Positions 1-9,053 of a stretch of DNA of 64,000 nt are shown here, one piece after another. The notes under the pieces are model-generated. The model did no database searches. It was not told where the DNA came from and saw only the letters and a list, made by a program, of their open reading frames with translations. The stretch is from the NCBI RefSeq assembly GCF_013409255.1, contig NZ_JACCAS010000002.1, positions 1,364,001-1,428,000 on the forward strand. Direction: 5' to 3'. The position numbers and the translations under genes are program-made. The DNA is from Paraburkholderia bryophila. Lineage in GTDB: Bacteria; Pseudomonadota; Gammaproteobacteria; Burkholderiales; Burkholderiaceae. Every line of letters starts with the position of its first letter. The stretch's first letter is position 1.

Positions 1-1078
1 TAGCGCCTTTAGCCTTGGCGGCTATGCCGCCCCGGAAGAACTTTGGTGCCGTAATGCGTCCATGGGGTTCGTTCGCACAATCGCGTGGGCTCCCGGGTTG
101 TCGGCACCAACCCACAGCTGGCTCGCATTCTGGGCGATCCGCTTTGACTGCATATGGGGGACGGCGACACGGCATCCCATTCAATCTCGGTGGCTGTTCG
201 CCAGTCGACAATCAGGGCTTGCCGGTCGCAGTCGAAACTCTTATGCGAAGCAGCGGCGCCACAAAGGCCGGGTCGGCGAGGAGCTCCATCAGAGCCTTGG
301 TCGTCAAAGCCATTTCTCCGCGGGTTACGTCCATGCATCTGATTGCGGTGCGTTGCCGCGTGCGTTCCAGTTTAAGCACCCACTTGGCTTTCGTCTCCGG
401 GGTCACACGTGAGACAGGAAGGATATTTTTGCAGCGAGCCAGAACCATATTTTTGCACCTGAGTAACGATGCAGCAAGGAACTGAGCGTCACGGAAAACC
501 GCTCGGTGAAGCATATTTTTGCACTTTGTCGAACCTGGCCATATTTCTTTGCAGTTTGTTCCACCCTCGCCGGAAACGCGCCTGCGACATAGCTTTATTG
601 GACGCGTGAATGCGTCTATGATCGGCTCATACCCACTTATGGAAATCGCGATCGAGTGCACCTCAAGCGCTGGTGCCAGCGGTTGCGCGCATGGGAACTG
701 TTTGAGGCATTCCGATGAATCGACTGGAAACCAGGATGTTCCAATTGGCATTAGCCATCGGTGCAGGAGTGTGGTTCGCACGTGTCGTCCTACCTAGGAA
801 GACTGCTAACGAAGCTCGAGAAACGACACGGGCGAGTGACGAAAATACAGTCCCTCGCCATTCGGCGAGGCGCTTCGGCGCCCTCCGCGGGCGCGTCCAC
901 TTGTCGGAAGACTTCGATACTCCAATGGACTTGGTGCCGCAAAAGCGCAAAGCAGGACGATGATGATGGACTTCGGTCCTACAGCACAGTCATATGCCCA
1001 CTGTTACACCGCAGAATGACAACCATGAGCGAGAGGCTGAAACGATATCGTAAGACACCTCAGCGGAGCATCGACCTA
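1..1078. other. No intact gene recognised
   Basis: This stretch carries only overlapping short open frames on both strands, none with a recognisable family, ribosome binding site or consistent codon pattern. A minus-strand frame between about 435 and 215 looks protein-like over some 70 residues but has no clear start and matches no family I can name. It also holds four A/T-rich repeats listed separately. With the transposase tail just to the right, I read it as mobile-element debris. Confidence 0.4.
423..554. repeat. Four ATATTTTTGCA-type direct repeats
   Basis: The motif ATATTTTTGCA occurs exactly at 423-433, 447-457 and 513-523. A variant with an extra base and one change, ATATTTCTTTGCA, lies at 542-554. 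All four have the same orientation and irregular spacing. Clusters of short repeats like this occur at the ends of IS21-type elements as transposase-binding sites. That assignment is inference, since no istA or istB gene remains here. Confidence 0.5.
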
Positions 1079-1393
1079 TCAGCTGGCAGGCGAACTCGAT
1101 TGCGCGGGTCCAGCCATCTTCATGGCCTTCATCGTCCCGGCAACCCCAAGTATGTTCATGACTCGCTTGAGGTTATAGGCCAACACCTGAAGGCTCATCT
1201 CGGTACTTACTCGCCTGAGCGTCCTGGTCAGGAAGTGTGCGGGACCCATCCAGTGTTTGAGCGTATCGAAGACATGCTCAACGGTACTTCGGCGGATGGT
1301 CATCGCATCGGGCTTCCGGTCAAGCCGGCGCTGCATCGCTTCCAGCGTGTTCTCGTGCTCCCATCGTCGGATCCGGCGATAGTCGCTCGGTGA
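1079..1393 (-). pseudogene. IS1182-type transposase, C-terminal fragment
   Basis: The minus strand encodes the last hundred or so residues of a DDE transposase of the IS1182 type. Landmarks are RRIRRWEHE near the upstream edge, then STVEHVFDTLKHWMG, then MSLQVLAYNLKRVMNILG. Full-length members of this group run to several hundred residues, so only the C-terminus survives. The frame remains open through this part and is interrupted upstream at about 1393. It marks an old insertion at the left edge of the mosaic region and is very unlikely to be active. Confidence 0.75.
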
Positions 1394-1507
1394 ACATCGC
1401 TCCTTGAGATGGCAACGGGAAAGGCAGATTGCAGCTATCTGTTGATATCAATTGGCATGTAGTCAGTCTCTTTTCTCCGGCAATGCACGACCGCGACTAT
1501 GATGAAA

Positions 1508-2647
1508 TCATGTGCTAGGTCTTGCGATAACGACGGGGTGAGCGATACCCTCAATTTGCTCGTGTCCTTGCAGGAACTTCGCGTGTTCCTCCGTTCGCCG
1601 ACTGTCGTCCCACACGAAAGGCAAGACATGCAAGTAGCGGCCGCCACTACCTCGTGCGCGGTAGAGGCTCGCGTCTTCGGCCAGTTCGCCTATCAAGCTC
1701 GCAAAACTGACCCCTGGACGCAAGAACTTGGCTTCAACAATGAGATTTAATGACGGAATCCCTATATCGATACGCGGATTTTTCTGTCCAACTGGCGGCA
1801 TCCATTCCTCATCGACCAAGTCCGTGAAAATTGGAGCCAGTATTGCGTACAGAAGATTCTGTACGCAATACTCGTGCTGAACGTCCCACTTCATTGCGTC
1901 CGAATTTCGTGTTTTCGGCGCATCCTCCCATGTCCACCGCCGAAGTGCAGCTGGAGCGCGTGCCAGCATTTGCGAGACCTGTGCGATAGACGGTCGCTGT
2001 AGGTCCACGGTCACGGGAAGGTTGGAGACGAAGTCGAGCGCGCCCAATAGGAGGACCGCGCGCTCAGCATCTTCGTTTTCGGTCCGCTTGACTCTCCTCC
2101 TTGCCCTGTTCTGCAGGGCCGTGTCGACTCCTGCATTGCTCACTATTGAGCTTTGAAGAACGAGTTTGACGTCAGCATCGTCGTCGTCGACATCTGGCAA
2201 GGCGACGCCCGTCGATACGCTGACCAGAGCAGGAACAGAAGCCAGCAGATAGCGCGCCCATGATGGCCCAGCGTGTTTCGACACGACATCAGCTATAAAC
2301 GTTTCGAACCAGTTCGAGACGCGCTCCGTAAGCGCGATGTCATCAACGGCGCGTGCACCAAGAGCAATCCCTAGCATCGCAATGGCGTCAAAGCAAAAGG
2401 CAACGTGGCTGTCGCCAGAACTGAGCTTCCGGCCGGCGAGCCAGTCAACCCCATCTGCAAACGCGCGTCGTCTGGCATCGTCACGTGCCGTAGTTGCAAG
2501 CGCGTAGCTGAGTTGGCAGACGACGTCATTGCAGGTAGGGAAATGGTCCTGATGAAAGACGGCGCACCATACGTCGCAATGGTCGACGTGCGAAAGCTCA
2601 ATTACTACCGCGCGCTCGAAGTGGAGCACAGTAGGGTGAGCGCGCAT
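1508..2647 (-). pseudogene. PD-(D/E)XK nuclease-like protein with a foreign N-terminus
   Basis: The open frame codes 379 residues. Near its C-terminus it shows a PD-(D/E)XK nuclease pattern: an upstream Glu at about 259, Asp294 in NPRIDIGIP, then Glu305-x-Lys307 in LIVEAKF. The first 45 or so residues are not part of this protein, because the DNA there is a Phd-antitoxin-like relic read on the opposite strand. The gene is therefore probably cut at its 5' end near 2505. The N-terminal two thirds is helical and unrecognised. It could be an orphaned restriction or defence nuclease. I am confident in the fold and unsure that the protein is made. Confidence 0.55.
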
Positions 2648-2659
2648 TGCTCAAGCTGA
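2510..2659 (+). pseudogene. Phd/YefM antitoxin-like relic
   Basis: About 35 residues resemble the DNA-binding half of a prevent-host-death antitoxin. ELADDVIAGREMVLMKDG is followed by APYVAMVDV and then LNYYRALE. Phd proteins typically carry a helix, then GxxVVITRxGKPVAxLVP, then a helix, and this segment follows that layout. There is no plausible start codon or upstream part, and the frame stops at 2659 after crossing into the next fragment. No partner toxin is visible. It appears to be a short fragment caught between two recombination junctions. Confidence 0.4.
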
Positions 2660-2775
2660 ACATCGACGCGGGCGGAGTGCTCTCTCGCAAAGTCATCGAC
2701 CGCCTGCTCGCAGAGGAAAAAAAGGCATCGTCACAAAAAAAAGTCATCCCGCTTGAGAAGGTGTCGGAGGCCTAA
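2647..2775 (+). pseudogene. Rieske oxygenase alpha-subunit, C-terminal tail
   Basis: The last 42 residues of an aromatic ring-hydroxylating or O-demethylating oxygenase (VanA/PobA-like) remain. The diagnostic stretch is LNIDAGGVLSRKVIDRL followed by AEE. The rest of the gene is missing upstream. Its stop codon overlaps the ATG of the reductase gene (TAATG), which is the translational coupling expected of an oxygenase-reductase operon. This supports the view that a complete oxygenase gene once stood here. The family call rests on pattern memory of the C-terminus only. Confidence 0.5.
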
Positions 2776-3740
2776 TGAATACATCAACTCTCGAGGTCAA
2801 GGTCTCGCGCAAGTGGGCTGATGTTCCGGGAATTTGCGGATTTGAGCTGACGACGGCAGACGGAGCAAGTCTTCCCCCCTTCAGCGCGGGGTCGCACATT
2901 GATGTTCATTTTCCCGTCGGTCTGGTTCGGCAGTATTCGTTATGCAACAACCCCATCGAGTCGAACCGTTACCAAATTGCTGTGTTGCGTGACGCCGAGG
3001 GACGTGGCGGTTCTAAGGCGATACATGACCTTATCCACGAAGGCGACACGATAAAAATTAGTGCTCCGAAAAATAATTTTCCGTTGGCGCATGATGCTTC
3101 ACATCACCTTTTTCTCGCCGGCGGAATTGGAATAACGCCCATCTTGTGCATGGCGGAGCGATTGTCGGCAGTAGACGAGAACTTCGAAATGCATTACTGC
3201 GGCCGCTCCCGCGAGCGCATGGCTTTCGTGCAGCGCATTGGCTCCTCTGAATTTGGACATCGCGTGAAGCTCCACTTCGATGACGGTGATTCTGAGCAGG
3301 TTTTCAATATCGCTCGAACGCTTGAGCAGGCGCCTCCGGATAGCCATCTGTATGTTTGCGGGCCCCGGGGCTTTATGGACGCTGTGTTGGCTGAGGCCCG
3401 CAAACAGGGATGGACCGAGGACCGACTCCACTATGAGTTCTTTGGAGGAGTCGTCGAGCAAGCCGCCGGAGACAAAACTTTTCAGGTGAAGCTACTCAGC
3501 AGCGGTGTCACTGTCGATGTCGCGCCTGGTTGCACCGTCGTGCAGGCGTTAGCCGAGAAGGGCGTCGAGTTACTCACGTCGTGCGAGCAAGGGGTTTGCG
3601 GCACTTGCCTCACGCGGGTCCTGGAGGGAACGCCGGACCATCGCGATTCCTACCTGACCGACGAAGAAAAAGCCGCCGGCGACCAGTTCTTGCCCTGCTG
3701 TTCGCGTTCGAAAACATCAGTCCTGGTGCTGGACCTTTAA
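2775..3740 (+). CDS. VanB-type FMN/[2Fe-2S] oxidoreductase
   Basis: This is the electron-transfer partner of a Rieske oxygenase, passing electrons from NAD(P)H through FMN to a plant-type [2Fe-2S] cluster. The protein is 321 residues, the usual length for the phthalate dioxygenase reductase/VanB family. In order it has a flavin domain (RQYSLCNNP near residue 60), a nucleotide domain (FLAGGIGITPIL, then YVCGPRGFMD), and a C-terminal ferredoxin with CEQGVCGTC and a later CC near the end. The ATG overlaps the stop of the upstream oxygenase relic. It is intact although both flanking oxygenase genes are broken, so its natural partner is missing from this window. Substrate cannot be deduced. Confidence 0.9.
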   Translation: MNTSTLEVKVSRKWADVPGICGFELTTADGASLPPFSAGSHIDVHFPVGLVRQYSLCNNPIESNRYQIAVLRDAEGRGGSKAIHDLIHEGDTIKISAPKNNFPLAHDASHHLFLAGGIGITPILCMAERLSAVDENFEMHYCGRSRERMAFVQRIGSSEFGHRVKLHFDDGDSEQVFNIARTLEQAPPDSHLYVCGPRGFMDAVLAEARKQGWTEDRLHYEFFGGVVEQAAGDKTFQVKLLSSGVTVDVAPGCTVVQALAEKGVELLTSCEQGVCGTCLTRVLEGTPDHRDSYLTDEEKAAGDQFLPCCSRSKTSVLVLDL

Positions 3741-3815
3741 GGCAAAGCCCAGTACCCGGTAAAGGCCCCCTCGCTGCAGTGCGCGAGCGTGGCTTGAGCT
3801 CTAAGGAGACGACAA

Positions 3816-4292
3816 TTGGAAAATCTTGCGCAAGAGACGCCCATCACCTTCCGCCGAACCGCATTCCCAATGAATCAGTGGTGGGTGGCGGCCTTTTCGT
3901 GGGAACTCAGTGACAAGCCAGTTGCCCGAAAGATTCTGAACCGACCGATGGTGTTTTTTCGCCTGCCCACCGGAGAAGTCGGTGCACTTGAAGACCACTG
4001 CTGCCATAAGGAACTGCCTCTTTCCTGTGGTTCTGTCGAGGCGCAGGGCGTTCGCTGCGGGTACCACGGGTTGCTATTCGACAGGGGCGGTACTTGCATC
4101 GAGATTCCCGGCCAGGAGAGCATCCCCTCGAAAGCCCGCGTCCTATCTTATCCTGCCATTGAGCGTGACCAGATTGTCTGGGTTTGGGTTGGAGACAGTG
4201 CTGATAGCAAGCCATCTTCCGAGCCGCCCTCCTATCCGGTCCATTCTGACTCTCTTGTCCCATCTCGTTGCACACGGACTCGCGACTCTTAA
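3816..4292 (+). pseudogene. Rieske oxygenase alpha subunit, N-terminal third
   Basis: A TTG start at 3816 follows a good Shine-Dalgarno (AAGGAGAC at 3803-3810). The first 144 or so residues hold an N-terminal Rieske domain with Cys62-x-His64 and Cys81-x2-His84 as cluster ligands. Family members run to about 350 residues with a mononuclear iron site. Here homology stops near base 4247 and the frame runs into unrelated DNA, ending at 4292. The catalytic domain is absent, so no active enzyme is expected. It probably belonged to the same vanillate- or phenoxybenzoate-type demethylase operon as the reductase. Confidence 0.8.
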
Positions 4293-4962
4293 AAATCGTC
4301 TTGAGGAAGCTGTGCAGATTTGACGGTCCGAACGCATTTGTCAAAACCTGCCAGTAGCTACGTTCGAATACCTCGTGGGTTCGCCCTTCGTCCCTGAGCC
4401 AAAAGAACACGGCTAGTTGCAGATAGTCGTTCGTCGCCATGCCAACGGACGCCTCCAGCGCGCGACTTAGGCGCGATGCTGGGTCAAGACGGTTAAGAAG
4501 GTTAATTTGGCGGGCGAACGCGCCGAAGCCCACTGCTGTTTGATGAGGGGCCTGTGCCAGGAGCACGGAACGCACGAAAAGGCCTATGGGATTGCCTTGC
4601 CGCGTCCATTCGATTGCGGTATCCATAGCGTTCCACGCTTCATTCATACACCGGATGAGGTCGGCAAGTTGCATGGGCACCCGTCCATACAGATGCGGCT
4701 TGTCACGAAGCGTCCATAGCGCGAGCCTTTCTGCGACCCACGGCAGTCGGGGGGCGAGGTTGTCATTTCCTCCTGCGTCGACCTGCAGGTATGCGGATAT
4801 CTGGTTCAATACAGATGCGTACTCAAACTTCCGCATTCTGTTGCGTATTGGCCGGATTGCGTCGACGCAACTCACCCCGTTGTTCCCCACGCAATTACAG
4901 ATGCAGTCCAAAGTGGTCCGGGCGCGCGAGAATCGCGCCCGCTGCAAACGATGCGCAGACAA
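4248..4962 (-). pseudogene. Truncated helical protein downstream of Hachiman
   Basis: The frame opens with a start at 4962, or more likely at an internal ATG near 4836 (MRKFEYASVLNQ). It reads leftward until it runs into antisense Rieske-oxygenase DNA at about 4247. The open frame itself continues to 3907, but that tail is out of context. The authentic part is largely helical and unrecognised. It overlaps the 3' end of the upstream GNAT-like gene, so the two were probably cotranscribed. The C-terminus has been lost, which makes it a likely dead last gene of the defence operon. Confidence 0.45.
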
Positions 4963-5743
4963 GCGGCCACCTTAATAGCTGTGCCACCTTCACGACTCTG
5001 TCGCTACGTCGTCGCCGTTCGGCAAGTAACCTCGACACGGCCCCTTCAAGCCGGCTCACGTCATCCTCAAGGCCTTCTTGCCTCATCGCCAGTTGCTGAA
5101 CGGCCGACACCAGTTCAATTTCAACAATGTTGGGGTATTTCGACATCGGGTGGGTGACAAGGTCGCGTCCGACTATTGGTTTCGAAATGCCACTGGCCAA
5201 TGCGTGCGCCCCTCGGTTTGTGAACTCGAACTCGAGGCCGAACTGCCTATAAAATCGATGGCGTCTTTCTAGGTTCTCTGGCTTGTAAGAGCCGACATGA
5301 CTAGCGAGCAACTCTGTCGGAATCACCGAATCATCAGGGGCAACGCGACGCGCCCACTTCACGACTTCATTGAAGCAGAGACTGCCAATATTCAGGCTCC
5401 GCAACGACTCTTGCTCAACGACCACGAAGCCGTTGGTGAGCTTGAGCCCGAATGAGCGACGAGCAGACATCGTGCAGACCTCCTCTCTTGTCGCCCAATC
5501 GCCGAACCGGTTTGTGTCGACCCGATACGCGACGAGGTCAATTCTCTCGTTCCCGGACTCATCGGATTCCTCCGTACCCATTGCGAGGATGTGATGCATG
5601 TCTCTCTTGTCATCTTGAACACGGAATAGCTTCCAAGCGTGGTTACGCCCAGCGTATTTCTTTCGTGCGGGCCACGCGAGAGTGCCCTTTGCTTCTGTTG
5701 TGGCAGGCAATATATCCATGCGTTGATTCAGTATATTCGTCAA
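4895..5743 (-). CDS. GNAT-like protein with coiled coil and C-terminal membrane anchor
   Basis: The first possible start gives 282 residues; an ATG seven residues later gives MDILPATTEAKG. The central part (GSLCFNEVVKWARR, then RHRFYRQFGLEFEF) matches the pattern of GNAT-fold proteins in which a NRFYEQFG motif closes the domain. After about residue 215 a charged coiled coil with heptad character follows, and the last 35 residues form a hydrophobic segment (WPLVCASFAAGAILA). The protein is therefore probably held in the inner membrane. It lies about 145 bases downstream of hamB in the same direction, so it may be an accessory to the defence block. No enzymatic role is proven. Confidence 0.6.
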   Translation of the reverse strand: MTNILNQRMDILPATTEAKGTLAWPARKKYAGRNHAWKLFRVQDDKRDMHHILAMGTEESDESGNERIDLVAYRVDTNRFGDWATREEVCTMSARRSFGLKLTNGFVVVEQESLRSLNIGSLCFNEVVKWARRVAPDDSVIPTELLASHVGSYKPENLERRHRFYRQFGLEFEFTNRGAHALASGISKPIVGRDLVTHPMSKYPNIVEIELVSAVQQLAMRQEGLEDDVSRLEGAVSRLLAERRRRSDRVVKVAQLLRWPLVCASFAAGAILARPDHFGLHL

Positions 5744-5888
5744 CGAAGACGTTGTTTCTAAGCGTGTCGGACGATGACTTCGGCCGATTACTGTCGCCCG
5801 AGCTCAACTCCTAACATGGATGCTGACGGTGCATGGTCACTATGCGCCGCGCCACTGGTCCCGCCAGGCTAGGCGAGGCGCTTGTCTC

Positions 5889-8800
5889 TCAATCCTCCGT
5901 GAGACTGGCAAAAACCATCTGAAAGTACGACGGGTATCTATCAAGAACGGCGCGAAGCACAGCTGGGTTATTGCGAGCATAAGTGACAACAGCTCCTCGA
6001 GAAGGATGAACTCCATCGAAGACGTGTCGCAAATCTTGAGTAAGCATCCGGTCTGAAAAACCCGCCTCTTGGATGGCAACAGCCAATGCGTCTGGAAGGC
6101 CGTATTTTAGTCCGCTTTGAAGGCGCTTTATCAGTTCCACGGTGTTGACATTGTTGCGGTCGCCATCCTGCTCAAAATACGTCACCAACGCGGTCAGATA
6201 CAACGAAAACTCATAGCCGAAGCAGTTATCGCAGATATCTACGACGTCTTCAGGCGTGAACTGGCGGGCACCCTCTCCAAATCGCTTCACGATGCCAGCA
6301 GCCGAGATGACTTCTCCGATTTGAGAATACGTTGCCCCCGACAGCCACGATTGCGCGACATTTATGAGCAACTCCTTGCCGACGACTTTCTCAAGCAGGT
6401 CGTCTTCACCGACTTCAAGCAAGACTGGCCAAATCGCATTCAGTAGCTCCACCTCAGTCTGGGCTGCGAACACGAGGTCACGGCTCCGCTCACACCATCT
6501 ATAAATCTTCGCAAGTGCATTCAGACCCAAGAGCGTCCGGGAATTCCGCGTCTGGTTAGCAGCTTCCGGCTCACGGTCTTGGACGGCCCGCGCGATTGCG
6601 ATGAAACAGTCGACCAGTAACGTTTTCTGGTCATCCGAAGCCAACGAGTACGCTAGCGTACTCTTCGCAAGCCCATTGACCACCTCAATAAATTCCTCGA
6701 ATGCGGTTTCCCCGCGACTAGCCTGCAAGAAGCTGGCAACAGCGTTGACGAGCCGCTCCTTGGTTTTCACCTGCTGCGCGACATGCTCAGGTGTCGCGCC
6801 AATACCGGCCAAGTAATGTGCGTCGTCATTGATTTGCGCCAGTGCGTTATCTTCGTCCGCTAGTAGTGCAATGATGACGTCGAAAGCGGCCTGCACTTCC
6901 TGCGAGCCATCAACGTTCGTTATTGGAGAAACAAGGCCGAGAAGCGAGCTGCCGGTCGGTTCCACATTCGCGACATTTAAAAGTCCACGAACGGTATCCC
7001 ACCGCCACCGCTCACGCCGAGCACTCCTACCGTCAAACACGCGCGTATCCGCAAAGATGACGGAACCCTCGATATGCATCCCGGCACGGCCCGCTCGGCC
7101 CATCAAGTTGTGAAAGTCACGCACCTTCACTCGCTCGCCGCCCTGATAGATTGTCGACACGATTAGGTATCGGAGCGGCAGATTCACTCCTTGCGCCAAC
7201 GTGGACGTGCACACGACCAGGGGCACAAGGCCCTCTTTAACCGCGTGCTCGATACAGAGTCGAAGACCTTGTGGTGTATTGCCATGATGCGCCAACACAC
7301 CGAACCTTGCGCCTTTGGTGACGACCGCCTCTTCGCCGAAATGCTTCGCGTGGAGGTACACCAATTTTTCCAGCTCGGCCTGATTCGCGATTTCTGCCGG
7401 CGACGGATAGGGTAAGCCACGCTCAAAGTATTGGACGGCATCTCTGACGATGCCAGCGGCACTATCTTTTCTTCCACAAAAAATAGCGGCGCTACCCTGT
7501 GGCGCCAGCTTTAGTCCAAGATACAGGGCAACGTCCGAAGCACTACGTTCGGGGAAGACTCGGACTACACGTTCTCGACCACGAAGTGGAAATGAATGTG
7601 GCTCAATGACTCGTGGAACGAAGTAAGGGAAGTCATCAGGCTGACCCAGCGCATCGAACTGAAGAGTGCCGAGGGCATGCTGCCAACTCGTGAATACAAC
7701 TGAACGCTGGGTCGGCGTCAGGTCCTTTCCGTCAACCACGAGCGCACGCTCGCCGATTAGCCACTTTCCGACTGTAGCTGCATTCGAAATGACCGCCGAC
7801 ACCAAAACGACCTGGGCTCCCCGCGGTAGATACTGTTTCAGCGTGGTTAGTAGCAACTCGTACGTCACGCCTCGGGGCCCCGAATCGAACTGGTGCCCCT
7901 CATCGTAAACAACCAACCCTATTTTTGTGGCAATCTGAGGCGCTTGCCGCAAAACATATAAAAGCTTCTCTGGCGTCAGCACTAGAACCTGTGGGGAAGG
8001 CTGAATAACCTCGCCTAGCAGGTCCGCAAGCGACTCTAGAAAGTCTTGCTGTAGAACATCCGAGAGCTCGTCGACAGACACCTGCTCGCCTGCGAATGTC
8101 TGGCGCAAAGAGTTTGATATTTCATGGCACAGCGCTCGAAATGGTGCGACCACGACTGCCGTCCGGGCTCTGCGGGATAGCATCGCGCTCCGAATTACAA
8201 GTTCAATCGCTCGAGTCTTTCCCGCACTCGTCGACATCTGAACGACAGCCGACGCTCCCGCAAATAAGCCGGCTCTTCCGAGTAGGCGCTGTGCTGGCCA
8301 AAGCTCTGAAACGAACTTGGGTTTTCGGAGAACGTCTGACCACTGCTCTTCGTCCAGCCGCGAATATCGAGGCAAGTTGAGGCGGCTCGAATTGCCGACC
8401 TTGCGTAGAGTGACTGCCACGCATAGGTCCACAAACGCAACATCCCGCGAGCTACCGCTTCGATAGACAGCTTGCCGGAGCCCAGAGCAGTGCCTTAGGA
8501 GAATTCGCTCGTCACCTCCGTCGCGCGACAGCAAATCACTCACCGCATGCAACATGGTTACAAGAAAAGGCGAAAATCGAGTTTCGGGAGGAACCTCCGC
8601 GTCGTCCCAACGATTCGCAAGCACTAAGCGCAGAACCGTCGAGAAAGGGTCTAACTGTTGGCGGGCACGTGTCGATAGCAGGTTGCTGACAACGAAACTA
8701 CTACCCGGAATCTCGGCCAAGTAAAACGTCGCTGCAGCAAGTGTCAGCAATTCTTCGTCAAGGTCGACGTCAAACCTCGATTCGACATATGCGTAAAAGA

Positions 8801-9053
8801 ATGCGGCAGCAAATCGCAGACCATTCTGGTCCGTCGCCACTGGAGCGCCGAGCACCGTGCGCTGTTCGAGAAACTTATCGCATACGGCCGCTGCCTCGTC
8901 GCCCAGAATACCTATAGCAAGCGCAAACAGGTCTTCAGGATGTGTGCCGGCGGGAATATCGATATGTTCCTCTTCTCGCACCGCGTACTCATACATTCTG
9001 GCTTTGGCTTGTGTTATCCCGAACACGCGCCGAGAATTTGCCTCAGGCCTCAT
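5889..9053 (-). CDS. hamB: HamB-like superfamily 2 helicase of a Hachiman defence system
   Basis: This 1054-residue ATP-dependent helicase is the partner of HamA. A degenerate P-loop STSAGKT (Lys279) sits after a helical N-terminal region of about 260 residues. A DEGH box follows at about 384-387, and the C-terminal RecA domain carries STLAQGVNLP and HNLMGRAGRAG (motifs V and VI). The last 350 residues are helical. Hachiman is known as a two-gene anti-phage system of a DUF1837 protein plus a large helicase, and the order here fits. Its start overlaps the end of hamA by 11 bases, which implies coupled translation. Confidence 0.85.
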   Translation of the reverse strand: MRPEANSRRVFGITQAKARMYEYAVREEEHIDIPAGTHPEDLFALAIGILGDEAAAVCDKFLEQRTVLGAPVATDQNGLRFAAAFFYAYVESRFDVDLDEELLTLAAATFYLAEIPGSSFVVSNLLSTRARQQLDPFSTVLRLVLANRWDDAEVPPETRFSPFLVTMLHAVSDLLSRDGGDERILLRHCSGLRQAVYRSGSSRDVAFVDLCVAVTLRKVGNSSRLNLPRYSRLDEEQWSDVLRKPKFVSELWPAQRLLGRAGLFAGASAVVQMSTSAGKTRAIELVIRSAMLSRRARTAVVVAPFRALCHEISNSLRQTFAGEQVSVDELSDVLQQDFLESLADLLGEVIQPSPQVLVLTPEKLLYVLRQAPQIATKIGLVVYDEGHQFDSGPRGVTYELLLTTLKQYLPRGAQVVLVSAVISNAATVGKWLIGERALVVDGKDLTPTQRSVVFTSWQHALGTLQFDALGQPDDFPYFVPRVIEPHSFPLRGRERVVRVFPERSASDVALYLGLKLAPQGSAAIFCGRKDSAAGIVRDAVQYFERGLPYPSPAEIANQAELEKLVYLHAKHFGEEAVVTKGARFGVLAHHGNTPQGLRLCIEHAVKEGLVPLVVCTSTLAQGVNLPLRYLIVSTIYQGGERVKVRDFHNLMGRAGRAGMHIEGSVIFADTRVFDGRSARRERWRWDTVRGLLNVANVEPTGSSLLGLVSPITNVDGSQEVQAAFDVIIALLADEDNALAQINDDAHYLAGIGATPEHVAQQVKTKERLVNAVASFLQASRGETAFEEFIEVVNGLAKSTLAYSLASDDQKTLLVDCFIAIARAVQDREPEAANQTRNSRTLLGLNALAKIYRWCERSRDLVFAAQTEVELLNAIWPVLLEVGEDDLLEKVVGKELLINVAQSWLSGATYSQIGEVISAAGIVKRFGEGARQFTPEDVVDICDNCFGYEFSLYLTALVTYFEQDGDRNNVNTVELIKRLQSGLKYGLPDALAVAIQEAGFSDRMLTQDLRHVFDGVHPSRGAVVTYARNNPAVLRAVLDRYPSYFQMVFASLTED

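Noticed and set aside
3907..4247. C-terminal continuation of the leftward 351-residue frame
   Set aside because: These bases are the coding strand of the Rieske oxygenase N-terminus, so the reading on the minus strand is accidental.
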